Part shown: in pieces, positions 14,635 to 23,935 of the stretch
How the letters are laid out: each line of letters opens with the position of its first letter
Position numbering within the stretch: the first letter of the stretch is position 1
Assembly (NCBI GenBank): GCA_949285875.1
Contig: CASDZZ010000010.1
Location: 1 to 36,163 of the forward strand
Direction: 5' to 3'
From: an uncultured bacterium
Lineage (GTDB): Bacteria; Bacillota_I; Bacilli_A; RF39; UBA660
DNA: 36,163 bases
Position numbers and translations under genes: made by a program
Notes under the pieces: generated by a model
Database searches by the model: none
What the model was told of the DNA's origin: nothing
The model's input: only the letters and a program-made list of their open reading frames with translations

Positions 14635-16320
14635 TTATTTTTTATTTCCTATTAAATTTTTTAAGTATCTATTTTTTGCTAATTTTTTATAACTTCCTTT
14701 TACTACTATTTTTCCTTTGTCTAATATAATAAGCTGGTCAGCAACCTTCATAATTTCTTCTTTGTGTGTAATTACAATTAGAGTATGGTCTTTTTTTAAG
14801 TCCTTTAAAACTTTAATTATCTTTTTTGTAGTAGCTGGATCAAGAGAAGATGTTACTTCATCAAACAAAAGTATTTCTGCCTCTGTTAAAAGAGTTTTAG
14901 CAAGTGTTAATAGTCTTTTTTGACCACCTGATAAATTACCTGCATTTTCGCTTAAAACAGTATCGTAGCCTTTAGGGAAATTAACTATTAAATCGTGAAT
15001 CCCTACTCTTTTACATACTTCTATTTGTTTATTTATATCTTTATTAACCATTGATAAATTATCTTTGATACTCATATTAAATAAGAAGCTTTCTTGGTTA
15101 ACAACCGATACATTATTATAATAAACATCTTTTGTATATTCATTTATTTTTATATCATCAATATATACACAACCTTTATCTGGTTTATATAATCTTAACA
15201 AAATATTAAATAAAGTTGTTTTACCACTCCCAGTTTTACCTATAATTGCTGTTATTTTATTTGGTTTAGCCTCAAAACTAATGTTTCTAATTATAGGTTT
15301 GTTTTTGTAAGAAAAAGATACGTTTTTAAACAATACATGACCATAAATAAGATTATTATTTATAGTTCCATATATATTATAATTAGAAGTACTTTCTAAC
15401 AAGACACACACTCTATCCAATGAAATATTATAGTTTCTTATTACTGCAACATCACTTACAAGTTCTAATGCAGAAGAAAAAATATTATTAAAATAGTTAA
15501 TTAATAATACTATAATTCCTATTGTTATCTTGTTATCAAATAAAAGATATGCAGATAATATGTATAAGATAATTCTTGATGCATACATTATATATTTTAA
15601 AGTTACATCATGAGCTATTACATACTTTCTTTTTAACATATACTTTCTTGCCCAACCACGTCTTAACTCATCATATTTTTTATTTAAACCAGACTTCATA
15701 TTAAATGTTTTTATTTCTCTTATTCCATTTAACATTTGACTAAGTAAATTAGTTAATTTATCTTGATAATTTCTTTGTTCTCTCATATAAAATGATGATT
15801 TTTTTGTTAGTATGTTTACTAAAATCATATATATAGTAACAACGAATAATAGCATAATTCCTAAAATTAAACTTGTTTTTATGAAAAATATTAACATACA
15901 CATAATTAACGCCATATTAAATATAATATTAAATATGTAATCAGCCATTTCTGCAATATTTATTGCATCAATATTTACAGTACTTATTATTTCACCTTTT
16001 GGAATGTTTATTAATTCATCATCATAATCATATAATTTACTCATAATCATTTTATGTACGTTAATAAAAGTTTCTCTAAAAAATACCGAATATAATTTGC
16101 AGGCAAAATATGAAAACAAATTTGTTATTAAAAAAAGTAACGATATAATAATTGTTGTTTTAATAAACCTATCAAAATTTTTAATAGTAAGATAATCTAT
16201 TATCCTAGAAGCATAAATAGGGATTATTAAATTTAATATTGCTAAAACAAATAAGACAACTAAAAAAACATAAAGTACTTTTCTTGTTTTCTTACATATA
16301 TTAAAATATTTTTTAATCAT
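14635..16320 (-). CDS. ABC exporter, fused permease-ATPase half-transporter
   Basis: 561 residues from ATG 16320; the in-frame TTG at 16332 is inside the GGTGG ribosome binding site. Residues 1-300 form a six-helix type I exporter domain. The ATPase domain (about 325-561) has Walker A GKTGSGKTT, Q-loop VVNQESFLF, signature LSGGQKR, Walker B ILLFDEVTSSLD with the catalytic Glu, and switch His in VITHKEE. All ATPase residues look intact, so it should act as a homodimer, or with a partner outside the window. Substrate unknown (drug, lipid or peptide). An AraC/GyrI-type regulator lies just upstream on the same strand. Confidence 0.92.
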   Translation of the reverse strand: MIKKYFNICKKTRKVLYVFLVVLFVLAILNLIIPIYASRIIDYLTIKNFDRFIKTTIIISLLFLITNLFSYFACKLYSVFFRETFINVHKMIMSKLYDYDDELINIPKGEIISTVNIDAINIAEMADYIFNIIFNMALIMCMLIFFIKTSLILGIMLLFVVTIYMILVNILTKKSSFYMREQRNYQDKLTNLLSQMLNGIREIKTFNMKSGLNKKYDELRRGWARKYMLKRKYVIAHDVTLKYIMYASRIILYILSAYLLFDNKITIGIIVLLINYFNNIFSSALELVSDVAVIRNYNISLDRVCVLLESTSNYNIYGTINNNLIYGHVLFKNVSFSYKNKPIIRNISFEAKPNKITAIIGKTGSGKTTLFNILLRLYKPDKGCVYIDDIKINEYTKDVYYNNVSVVNQESFLFNMSIKDNLSMVNKDINKQIEVCKRVGIHDLIVNFPKGYDTVLSENAGNLSGGQKRLLTLAKTLLTEAEILLFDEVTSSLDPATTKKIIKVLKDLKKDHTLIVITHKEEIMKVADQLIILDKGKIVVKGSYKKLAKNRYLKNLIGNKK

Positions 16321-16354
16321 TAATACCACCAAAGTAATTTTAACAAAGGATAAA

Positions 16355-16394
16355 ACAAAAAAAGAAACATTTTACATATTAGTTTTGTTTCTTT
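16355..16394 (-). terminator. terminator between the AraC-type regulator and the ABC exporter
   Basis: AAAGAAACA (16361-16369) pairs with TGTTTCTTT (16386-16394). On the minus strand it ends in a T-run. It spans the regulator's stop codon, so the exporter is partly uncoupled from the regulator transcript. Confidence 0.7.
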
Positions 16395-17190
16395 TATTAA
16401 GAGGAACATATATAAAGCAGTTATATTTTGTATAATATTCTATATAAGGTTCATCTTTTACTTCTAGTTTTGATGAATAATACCATATTTCATTTATAAA
16501 TTCTATTGTTTTTATTATATCTTTTTGATTTTTATTTCCAACTTCAAATACTGCGTATTCTCCTTTTAAAACTTTATATTTATAATATTTTTCATTTATT
16601 AATGTACTTCCTACCATGTAATTATGTAAATCTTTCTTATCATAAGTTAATGCATATCTGCCATTCTTACTTAAAATCTCATATGTGCCATCTTTTTTTA
16701 TTTCTTTATAAAGCTCTCTTATCTTATAATGTAAATCATCAAATGTTTTAGCACTTACTTTTTTTCCATAAATAGTAAATTCATTTAAATTTTTAATTTT
16801 ATAATTAATAATGTTTTTACTTTCAAATTCACTACCAAATTTAATTCTAGGAAATATTTTATAACAATCCTCTTTTGTTTTTCTTAAATTACTTGGTGTA
16901 ATACCAAATTCATTTTTAAAACTTCTCGTAAAAGAAATATGCGAATCATAACCATATTTTAAGGCTATATTAATAATTTTGTCGTCTGTTAATTTAATAT
17001 CTTCGTAAGCTAAAGACAGCCTTCTTTTTCTTATATACTCTGTTATTGTAATATTAGTTATTATACTAAATACTCTTTGCATTATAAAATCATTTAACCC
17101 TAATTTTTTAGCTAACTTTTTTGTATCAATTTGATTTGTTAAATTACTTTCTAAATAATCTATAATTTTATTTAATAATTCGTAGTTCAT
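16372..17190 (-). CDS. AraC-family regulator with GyrI-like effector domain
   Basis: 272 residues from ATG 17190; AGAGGA is 9 nt upstream of this codon but abuts the alternative ATG at 17199. An AraC-type double HTH occupies residues 1-105 (IDTKKLAKKLGLNDFIMQRV, then IALKYGYDSHISFTRSFKNE, FGITPSNLRK). The C-terminal half (about 110-272) has the GyrI/SOUL-like small-molecule-binding layout seen in BmrR-type and Rob-type proteins, with GEYAVFEV and PYIEYYT. Such regulators often sense toxic hydrophobic compounds and control efflux pumps, so the ABC exporter next to it is a plausible target (inference). Confidence 0.88.
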   Translation of the reverse strand: MNYELLNKIIDYLESNLTNQIDTKKLAKKLGLNDFIMQRVFSIITNITITEYIRKRRLSLAYEDIKLTDDKIINIALKYGYDSHISFTRSFKNEFGITPSNLRKTKEDCYKIFPRIKFGSEFESKNIINYKIKNLNEFTIYGKKVSAKTFDDLHYKIRELYKEIKKDGTYEILSKNGRYALTYDKKDLHNYMVGSTLINEKYYKYKVLKGEYAVFEVGNKNQKDIIKTIEFINEIWYYSSKLEVKDEPYIEYYTKYNCFIYVPLNKRNKTNM

Positions 17191-17239
17191 AAACTTCATT
17201 CCTCTACTTGTATTATATCAAAAAATCATTTTTTTTAAA

Positions 17240-18004
17240 TTAGTTCATTAATAAATGACTTATAATCATCACCATAAATCCTATTATAAAGTATTTTAAG
17301 ACACTTTTTAAGGTACTTTCTTTATATGCACCAGGAATAAGTTCATAAATAGATATATGCATCATTATACCAGCTATTATAGCATATAATGAAGCCATTA
17401 CGTGTTCATTTATTAAAGGTGCTAAAAAAAAGTAAGCTAATATACTTCCAATAACTTCACTCATTCCAGATATTAAAGAATAAGTGATAGCTTTAAATTT
17501 GTTATTAGTTGCGTGATATATTGGAACTGCTATAGATATACCTTCAGGAATATTATGAAGTGCTATTGCTATACTTAATGTCATTCCAAGTTTAATATTA
17601 TTAGAAGATGTAATAAATGTTGCAATACCTTCGGGAATATTATGTAAGATAATAGCAACCATACTTATTATTCCTATTTTGTATAAGCCTTTATTATCAC
17701 TACTAGAATAATTATCAGGTAAATATTTGTCTATTAACATTGAGATTATTATTCCTATTACTATAAATATTAAAGTAAGAATAAATCTAAGAAAAATACT
17801 AGCATTTTTTAATATCATACTAAATGAATTTGGAATTAAATCTGTTAGTGATACACAAATCATTACACCTGCTGCAAAAGATAAACTAATTGTTACTATT
17901 TTATTATTCTTATGTTTATCTATAAAGATAACAAACGCACCAATAATGGTTGATATACCGGCTAAAAAAGACAAAATAAAAGCATATAAAGTGCTCTCTG
18001 GCAT
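17240..18004 (-). CDS. zupT: ZIP-family divalent metal transporter
   Basis: 254 residues from ATG 18004 with GGAGGT just upstream, preferred over an in-frame start at 18022. About eight membrane helices are visible. The two ZIP metal-site motifs, both HNIPEG, occur in helices 4 and 5 (VAIILHNIPEGIATF and IALHNIPEGISIAVP), and another conserved His is in GIMMHISIYELIPGA near the C-terminus. Members import zinc or other divalent metals. It is monocistronic-looking. The symbol reflects family similarity to ZupT, not a proven specificity. Confidence 0.88.
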   Translation of the reverse strand: MPESTLYAFILSFLAGISTIIGAFVIFIDKHKNNKIVTISLSFAAGVMICVSLTDLIPNSFSMILKNASIFLRFILTLIFIVIGIIISMLIDKYLPDNYSSSDNKGLYKIGIISMVAIILHNIPEGIATFITSSNNIKLGMTLSIAIALHNIPEGISIAVPIYHATNNKFKAITYSLISGMSEVIGSILAYFFLAPLINEHVMASLYAIIAGIMMHISIYELIPGAYKESTLKSVLKYFIIGFMVMIISHLLMN

Positions 18005-18047
18005 AATTATACCTCCTAGCAAATTATATGTTTTATATAGTTATTTA

Positions 18048-19391
18048 TTATAATTCTTCATTTATTAAACTTAAGATTTCTAACCTGTACTTTTCCATAA
18101 TTTCTTTTGTATGGCCTTCAAATCTTACCATTATGCTAGATGAAGTGTTAGATTTTCTAACTAAAGCAAATCCGTCCTCAAACTCTATTCTTACTCCATC
18201 GACAGTTACTATTTTGTAACCCTTAGCAACCGCATGATTTTTAATTTTATTTACGATTTTGTCTTTTTTTTCTTCTTCTACATCAATATACTCTATATCA
18301 GTAGAAAAATACTTTGGTATATCTAAAAAGTAATCAGACAAATTCTTTTCATCATTAGAAATTATCTTTAAAATTCTTCCTGCTGCATAAAGCGCATCAT
18401 CATAACCATAAAAATCATCATTGAAGCAAAAATGACCGGAAATTTCACCTGCAAAATCGTAATTATTCTCCTTTACCGCATGTTTCAAAAAAGAGTGTCC
18501 TATTTTGTTATATCTTGTAATAAATCCCATATCTAATAAAGCTTCTTTTAAAGCGTTGGAGCATGAAACATCGAATGAAGCTACTTTATTTTTTACATGT
18601 TTTTCTATTGATTTCCATAAAAATATCATTAGTAAGTCACTTTTTATCAAATCACCTTTTTCATCTACAATACCTATTCTATCACCATCACCGTCAAAGG
18701 CAATTCCTAAATCAGCTTGTTCTTCTTTTACTTTCTTTTGTAAATCAATCATATTTAGATGAACTGATGGATCAGGTATGTGATTAGGAAAAGTTGGATC
18801 TGACTCACAATATAAAGGTATAACTTCTACCCCCCAGTTACTAATTATCTCAGGATTATAGAAGCTAGTTGTACCATTACCACAGTCAACCACAATTTTT
18901 AATCTTCTTTCTCCTAATTTAATCTTATCATATAACATTTTTTTGTAATCATAGGTTACATCTACAGAATCTATACTTCCCATGCCACTTTTGAACTCTT
19001 GTTTCTCAATTATATTTAACAGATTTTGTATTTTCTCTCCAAAAAGAGTTCCTTCCTCGTCACATAGTTTAAAACCATTATATTCTTTTGAACAATGACT
19101 AGCTGTAATCATAACAGCATAAGGGTATCCTAATAATTCTCTAGCATAATAAAGCATTGGAGTAGTAACTAAACCAATATCTATTACTTTTGTACCTGTT
19201 TCTAATAGTCCTTTTATCAAATTAGTGTTAAGCGCATTAGAAGAGGTTCTTGCATCATGTCCTACGATAACTACCCCATTAGATAAACTTCCAAATCCCT
19301 TACCTACTAAATAAGCCAAATCATTAGTAAGTTCTTTTTCATAAACTCCTCTAATATCATAGCTTGTAAAAACTTCATTTGAATAAACCAT
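18048..19391 (-). CDS. phosphomannomutase/phosphoglucomutase
   Basis: 447 residues of the alpha-D-phosphohexomutase superfamily, which interconverts hexose 6- and 1-phosphates. All four domains are recognisable: the N-terminal YDIRG, the phosphoserine loop ITASHCSKEYNGFK (Ser98), the metal loop AFDGDGDR, the sugar-binding GEISGHF and the C-terminal phosphate site VRFEGHT. The phosphoserine loop reads TASHCS rather than the usual TASHNP, an unusual change next to the catalytic Ser. ATG 19391 follows AAAGGG. It starts 3 bp after the xerD-like gene ends, so the two are an operon. It could feed glycan or peptidoglycan precursor synthesis. Confidence 0.92.
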   Translation of the reverse strand: MVYSNEVFTSYDIRGVYEKELTNDLAYLVGKGFGSLSNGVVIVGHDARTSSNALNTNLIKGLLETGTKVIDIGLVTTPMLYYARELLGYPYAVMITASHCSKEYNGFKLCDEEGTLFGEKIQNLLNIIEKQEFKSGMGSIDSVDVTYDYKKMLYDKIKLGERRLKIVVDCGNGTTSFYNPEIISNWGVEVIPLYCESDPTFPNHIPDPSVHLNMIDLQKKVKEEQADLGIAFDGDGDRIGIVDEKGDLIKSDLLMIFLWKSIEKHVKNKVASFDVSCSNALKEALLDMGFITRYNKIGHSFLKHAVKENNYDFAGEISGHFCFNDDFYGYDDALYAAGRILKIISNDEKNLSDYFLDIPKYFSTDIEYIDVEEEKKDKIVNKIKNHAVAKGYKIVTVDGVRIEFEDGFALVRKSNTSSSIMVRFEGHTKEIMEKYRLEILSLINEEL

Positions 19392-19393
19392 AG

Positions 19394-20278
19394 TTAAACC
19401 CTTTTATTACGAGGATGATATTCCTCATAATCCTTTCTTTTTTTGTTATTTGATAAATGTGTATAAATTTGTGTTGTTTTTATATTTTCGTGCCCTAATA
19501 ATTCTCCTATGGACATTAAATCAGCACCATTTTCAAGTAAATGAGTTGCAAAAGAGTGCCTTAAGGTATGCGGTGAAAAATCTTTCTTTATCCTCTGCTT
19601 TTTAGCTATATCTTTTAATACTTTAAAAAAACCTTGTCTTGTTATTCCTTTGCCATAATTACTTAAAAAAACATTATCTGTTAAATATCCTTTTAATAAA
19701 GAAGGCCTATAAAAAGAAATATATTCTTTTACTAAATCAGTAGCTCTATCGGTTAAAGGTATAATTCTTTCTTTTTTACCTTTACCATAACATCTAACAT
19801 AATTTTCATCAATATTTATATCATTAATTTTTAAATCAACTAATTCACTAACCCTAAGTCCGGTTGAGTACATTAGTTCTAACATAGTCAAGTTTCTATA
19901 TTCAATTGGACTTGTAGGTTTAAAATCAAGTAATTTGTTAACTTCTTCAAAATTTAAAACTTTAGGTAAAGACTTTTTTAATTTTGGGGTTTCAATTTTC
20001 TCGCAAGGATTATAATGTATTCTGTTATTTTTTACTAAAAAATCAAAAAAGGTTCTAATACTAACTATTTTCCTAGCGATAGTTCTATCTTTTTCTTTAC
20101 TGTCACTTAAATGATTAATGTATTTTCTTATGTCATCAGAAGTGACTTTTGTAACATCATCTTTTTTTACAAAATTATAAAAAAATAACAAATCTCTATA
20201 GTAAGCATTTTTAGTATTTTCACTTAATTTTTTTTCAATATATACATGGTTAATATATTCTTCTATTTCAGAAATCAT
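19394..20278 (-). CDS. xerD: XerC/XerD-type tyrosine recombinase
   Basis: 294 residues from ATG 20278, chosen because AGGTGAGACT lies directly upstream; the longer in-frame start at 20323 has none. The N-terminal SAM-like core-binding domain spans about 5-95 (YIEKKLSENTKNAYYRDL). The catalytic domain has the full set: Arg in STGLRVSELVDL, Lys in GKGKKERIIPL, His and Arg in HTLRHSFATHLL, His in LLGHENIKTT, and the Tyr nucleophile in QIYTHLS. It resolves chromosome dimers at dif. Xer length and chromosomal context argue against a phage integrase. XerC versus XerD cannot be settled from sequence alone; the symbol is the likelier guess. Confidence 0.9.
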   Translation of the reverse strand: MISEIEEYINHVYIEKKLSENTKNAYYRDLLFFYNFVKKDDVTKVTSDDIRKYINHLSDSKEKDRTIARKIVSIRTFFDFLVKNNRIHYNPCEKIETPKLKKSLPKVLNFEEVNKLLDFKPTSPIEYRNLTMLELMYSTGLRVSELVDLKINDINIDENYVRCYGKGKKERIIPLTDRATDLVKEYISFYRPSLLKGYLTDNVFLSNYGKGITRQGFFKVLKDIAKKQRIKKDFSPHTLRHSFATHLLENGADLMSIGELLGHENIKTTQIYTHLSNNKKRKDYEEYHPRNKRV

Positions 20279-20374
20279 AGTCTCACCTATTTTAAGTATA
20301 CTATTTTTTTCACTTTTTTGCAAATTATATTATTTATAAAATTATTATGTTATAATTATCTATGAGGTGAAAAC

Positions 20375-21586
20375 ATGGTAAATGAACCTTTAGCTAATTT
20401 AATTAGACCTAGTAAATTAAACGATATAATTGGTCAGGAACATTTAATTGGTAAAAATAAAATTTTAACTAATTTAGTTAATAATAAAAAACTTTTTTCG
20501 ATGATATTATATGGGCCTCCAGGTACTGGCAAAACTTCAATTGCAAATGCGATCGTAAATGAATTAGGACTAAAATATAGATTTTTAAATGCTGTAGTTA
20601 ATAACAAAAAAGATTTTGAAATAGTATTTGAAGAAACAAAAATATATGGAAATATTGTTCTTGTGGTAGATGAAATTCATAGACTTAATAAGGATAAACA
20701 AGATTTATTATTACCATTATTAGAAAATGGATTAATAACTTTAATAGGTCTTACAACTTCTAATCCATATTATAAAATAAATCCAGCTATAAGAAGCAGA
20801 TGTCAAATATTTGAATTAAAATCATTAACTAAAGATAATATAATTAGTGGATTGAAAAAAGTTTGTAATATGTTAAAAGACATAAAAATTGATGCTGAGT
20901 CACTTGAATTGATAGCTAAAATTGCTAACGGAGATTTTAGATATGCTATTAATTTATTGGAAGTTGCTTATTATGCTACAGAAGATAAAATTATAAATAA
21001 GGAATTTATTAAAAGTATCAATAATAAAGCTAACACGTTAATTGATAAAGATGAAGATGGTCATTATGATATACTATCTGCATTTCAAAAGTCTATCAGA
21101 GGATCAGATATTAATGCATCTTTATATTATTTAGCAAGATTAATAGTTGCGGGTGATTTAGAAAGTATTTATAGAAGAATGACCGTAATAGCCTATGAGG
21201 ATATAGGTCTTGCTAATCCTAATATGGGAGTTAGGGTTGATGCTTGTATAAGAGCTTGTGAGTTAGTAGGATTACCCGAAGCAAGAATACCTTTAGCTCA
21301 AATGATAATAGACCTAGCTGCTAGTCCTAAATCAAATAGTGCACATGTAGCTCTAGATTTGGCCATAAACGATGTTCAAAATGGATTAACACCAAAAGTA
21401 CCTAAACATATTAACGCACAGGCTTTTGGATATAAATATCCTCATGATTACCCAAATAGTTATGTGGTTCAAGAGTATTTACCTGATGAACTAAAAAATA
21501 GAGTTTATTACAAACCAAAGAAAAATAAATATGAACGTGTGATAGCTGCTACTATTGAAAATATAAATAAATTAAAAGAAAAGTGA
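20375..21586 (+). CDS. rarA: replication-associated recombination AAA ATPase RarA (MgsA)
   Basis: 403 residues, close to the usual 420. It is related to clamp loaders and acts at stalled replication forks. Walker A GPPGTGKTS lies at about 46-54, Walker B VLVVDEIHR at about 95-103, sensor GLTTSNPYY and the RarA-specific arginine region NPAIRSRCQIFEL. The C-terminal tetramerisation part has AYEDIGLANPN, LPEARIPLAQ and PNSYVVQEYLP, all typical of RarA. ATG 20375 follows GAGGTG; a TATAAT lies at 20351-20356. It diverges from xerD. RarA near tcdA, aspS and hisS matches the Bacillus order. Confidence 0.97.
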   Translation: MVNEPLANLIRPSKLNDIIGQEHLIGKNKILTNLVNNKKLFSMILYGPPGTGKTSIANAIVNELGLKYRFLNAVVNNKKDFEIVFEETKIYGNIVLVVDEIHRLNKDKQDLLLPLLENGLITLIGLTTSNPYYKINPAIRSRCQIFELKSLTKDNIISGLKKVCNMLKDIKIDAESLELIAKIANGDFRYAINLLEVAYYATEDKIINKEFIKSINNKANTLIDKDEDGHYDILSAFQKSIRGSDINASLYYLARLIVAGDLESIYRRMTVIAYEDIGLANPNMGVRVDACIRACELVGLPEARIPLAQMIIDLAASPKSNSAHVALDLAINDVQNGLTPKVPKHINAQAFGYKYPHDYPNSYVVQEYLPDELKNRVYYKPKKNKYERVIAATIENINKLKEK

Positions 21587-21609
21587 TTATTTTTTTACTT
21601 TTCTTTTTT
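21574..21609. terminator. terminator between rarA and the surface protein
   Basis: AAAAGAAAAGT (21574-21584) pairs with ACTTTTCTTTT (21597-21607) and runs into T's. It can serve both convergent genes. Confidence 0.75.
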
Positions 21610-21625
21610 GTTTAAATATATATTT

Positions 21626-22972
21626 CTATTTAAAATCTTCACTTGTTAGTGTTTTTTCTAATTCTTCTTCTATCTTTTTGTTTAGTTCATCATCTAAATC
21701 TAAAACTTTTGTCTTTTCAAGTTCTTTTTCTTCCTCGTAAGTAATTGTTCTAGTTTCTTCAACTTCATCATTATCAACATGACTTGTTGTATCATCAATA
21801 GTTTGTATCTTTTTAGTTTTTTCTAATTCTTCATTATTTTCTTCTTTTTTCTTGGCATCTGTTTCTTCTTTTTTAGTAGAATCTTTATCTTTAGTTTTAT
21901 CCTTCTCTTTTTTACTTTTCTTTTTTATAATAAGGGTAACTAATATTACTAAAATTATAATAGCTAACGTAATACAAACAATAATTACTGGTAAGAAATT
22001 ATCTTCCTTTTCTTTTTTTATAATAATTCTATAAGTTTCTTCATCGCCATTTTCAGCGGTTACTTTTATTTTTATCTGACTTCCAGCAGTTAAATTTTCG
22101 TTACCAAAAATTTCATATTCTGCATTTTCATCACTTGTAACTACTTTAATATTTAGTTTTTCTGTTTTTTCTGCTATTGTTAAGTAAAAGGTTTTTGAAT
22201 TTCGGTCAAAATTAAACTTATAATCTTTAATAGTTATATCTTTTAAAGTCGTATCAGAAGATTTATCTTTTTCCTTTCTAGTTACAATAACTTTATAAAA
22301 TTTTGTTGATTCATCCTCAGAAGTTACACCAATAGTAAATTCATTATCTCCTATTTCTAACTTATCTGGGCCCTCTATATTTACTTTAGCAAGTTCATCT
22401 TCTGCCTCTGCTTTTAATTCTATAATTTCAGTATCATGGTCTACCTCTAAATAATATTTAGTTTTAGTTTTACTAAAATCTTCTATTAGATTGCCATCAA
22501 CTGTTATCGATGATAAATAATTATTGCTAGACTTTTGCTTTGTTGTCGTAGTCTGTTTAATAGTATTAATTTTTACGGGAACTCTTTCTGTTTTGCATTT
22601 ATCATCTACGCAAGTACCCCCGATTAGTAAAAACTCAGTATTGTTTTGAATAACAAGACTTAAAGTACCTACTTCAATAGAACGACTGGTTACAGTAGTA
22701 AAATTACCTGATATTTGATTTTTCGAACTATCATAAGTAAAACCACTTCTAGAAGAAAAACTAGCATATTTTGCATTACCATCGGTTATACTTAAAGTTG
22801 CTTTAAAACCATTTACATCTTTAGTAGCTTCTGGAATAGTAATTAAGCAAGAACTTTTTCCATTAACATCAACTGGTGAATCACATTTTACGTTAAAACT
22901 TGCAGCATCAACTTTTACAAAAAAAATAAAAAAGCAAATCACAAATAATAAAATATTTTTTTTAAATTTCAT
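21626..22972 (-). CDS. secreted membrane-anchored protein with cadherin-like domains
   Basis: 448 residues from ATG 22972, where AGGAG lies just upstream. It has a signal peptide (about 1-24, ending VDA), then an N-terminal beta-rich domain with two likely disulfide pairs (CDSPVDVNGKSSC and CVDDKC). Two Cadherin-like beta-sandwich repeats follow (about 160-240, starting YLSSITVDGNL; and about 245-322, ending YRIIIKKE). A membrane helix (about 325-349) comes before a roughly 95-residue highly charged cytoplasmic tail (KKKSKKEKDKTKDKDSTKK, then EELEKT repeats). The tail's repeated ELEKT/EEELEKT motifs are unusual and could recruit a cytoplasmic partner. Adhesion or cell-wall sensing is a guess. 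Confidence 0.8.
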   Translation of the reverse strand: MKFKKNILLFVICFFIFFVKVDAASFNVKCDSPVDVNGKSSCLITIPEATKDVNGFKATLSITDGNAKYASFSSRSGFTYDSSKNQISGNFTTVTSRSIEVGTLSLVIQNNTEFLLIGGTCVDDKCKTERVPVKINTIKQTTTTKQKSSNNYLSSITVDGNLIEDFSKTKTKYYLEVDHDTEIIELKAEAEDELAKVNIEGPDKLEIGDNEFTIGVTSEDESTKFYKVIVTRKEKDKSSDTTLKDITIKDYKFNFDRNSKTFYLTIAEKTEKLNIKVVTSDENAEYEIFGNENLTAGSQIKIKVTAENGDEETYRIIIKKEKEDNFLPVIIVCITLAIIILVILVTLIIKKKSKKEKDKTKDKDSTKKEETDAKKKEENNEELEKTKKIQTIDDTTSHVDNDEVEETRTITYEEEKELEKTKVLDLDDELNKKIEEELEKTLTSEDFK

Positions 22973-23032
22973 TTTTTCAACTCCTATTTTATACAATGTT
23001 ATTGTAACATTTTATTAATAATAAGACAAGAA

Positions 23033-23061
23033 AAAAAGTTATATATTTTTCTATATAACTT
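23033..23061 (-). terminator. tcdA terminator
   Basis: AAGTTATATA (23036-23045) pairs perfectly with TATATAACTT (23052-23061); the minus-strand read ends in TTTTTTT. It overlaps the tcdA stop codon. Confidence 0.85.
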
Positions 23062-23738
23062 CAGTTAATATATTTATTGATAACATAACTAGCTAGTAAT
23101 ATACCAGCAGAATTTGTTACGGTTGCTAATGAACCCACTGAATCTTTAGTTTTAATTAAAGGAGGTTCTTTTGAACAAACAACGGGTAATTTATAATTTA
23201 AATTTTCTTTTTTTAGTCTTGTTCTTAAAGCCTTAGCTAAAGGATCTTGCTCGGTTTTCCAAATATTAGTAATTTCTAACATTTCAGGATGGATTTTATT
23301 ACCGGTACCGCAAGAAGAAATTATCTCTATATTATTTTTTAAAGCATATTTAATTAATAATATTTTAGCATTTATGTCATCACAAGCATCAACTATAAAA
23401 TCAATTTTAGGAAGCTCTAGGTCAAAGAAATTATTATCAACTTTTTTATTATAAATTTTTAATTTACAATTTTTATTAATTAACGATAATCTTTCTTTAG
23501 CAGCTTCGGTCTTAAATTTACCTATATTATCTAAAGTAGTTAGAATTTGTCTATTTAAATTACTTTTTTCAATAACATCATAATCTACTAAAACAAAGTT
23601 ACATATTCCGCTTCTAGCTAAAACTTCAAGAGCTATTCCCCCTACTCCTCCAAGTCCTACAATCATAACCGTTAGTTTATTTATTTTTCCTATAAAATCT
23701 TTCCCTAGCATTTTTTCAATACGACTATATTCATTCAT
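23061..23738 (-). CDS. tcdA: tRNA threonylcarbamoyladenosine dehydratase (ThiF/E1-like)
   Basis: 225 residues of the E1-like family that activates t6A37 in tRNA with ATP to form cyclic ct6A. The ATP-binding VMIVGLGGVGGIALEVLAR (about 24-42) is present, then VDYDVIEKSNLNRQ with the substrate-site Asn and Arg residues, and FIVDACDD with the Asp for adenylation. The C-terminal NSAGILLASYVI helix is typical. It starts at ATG 23738. It is next to the 6S RNA gene, and in the Bacillus genome the homologue (yrvM) lies between rarA and aspS, as here. Confidence 0.93.
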   Translation of the reverse strand: MNEYSRIEKMLGKDFIGKINKLTVMIVGLGGVGGIALEVLARSGICNFVLVDYDVIEKSNLNRQILTTLDNIGKFKTEAAKERLSLINKNCKLKIYNKKVDNNFFDLELPKIDFIVDACDDINAKILLIKYALKNNIEIISSCGTGNKIHPEMLEITNIWKTEQDPLAKALRTRLKKENLNYKLPVVCSKEPPLIKTKDSVGSLATVTNSAGILLASYVINKYIN

Positions 23739-23756
23739 AAAAAACTCCTTAAAAAA

Positions 23757-23930
23757 TAAAAAAACCCAGAGAGTCGTTCACTAGCAAGATAAACCTGCTC
23801 TATAGCAGGTGGGCATCCCACAATAGCTTTAGACTTCTTAATAAAATTAAGCATGAACACCACTATTGATTCTGATTCCCTTATTGATTCTTAGCGGGTT
23901 AAATGTGCTAGCTTACGATATCTCTAGGCA
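23757..23930 (-). ncRNA. ssrS: 6S RNA
   Basis: The minus-strand transcript of about 170-175 nt has closing sequences that pair well: CCTAGAGA near the 5' end with TCTCTGGG near the 3' end, followed by GCTAGC/GCTAGT inner pairing. A central stretch with little pairing precedes a hairpin (ACCTGCTATAGAGCAGGT). The GC content is well above its flanks. A promoter lies upstream and a T-run at the 3' end. 6S RNA mimics open promoter DNA and sequesters sigma-A RNA polymerase. Its place between tcdA and aspS is where Bacillus 6S-1 (bsrA) sits. The identification rests on structure and synteny, not a covariance search. Confidence 0.78.
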
Positions 23931-23935
23931 TTTAT

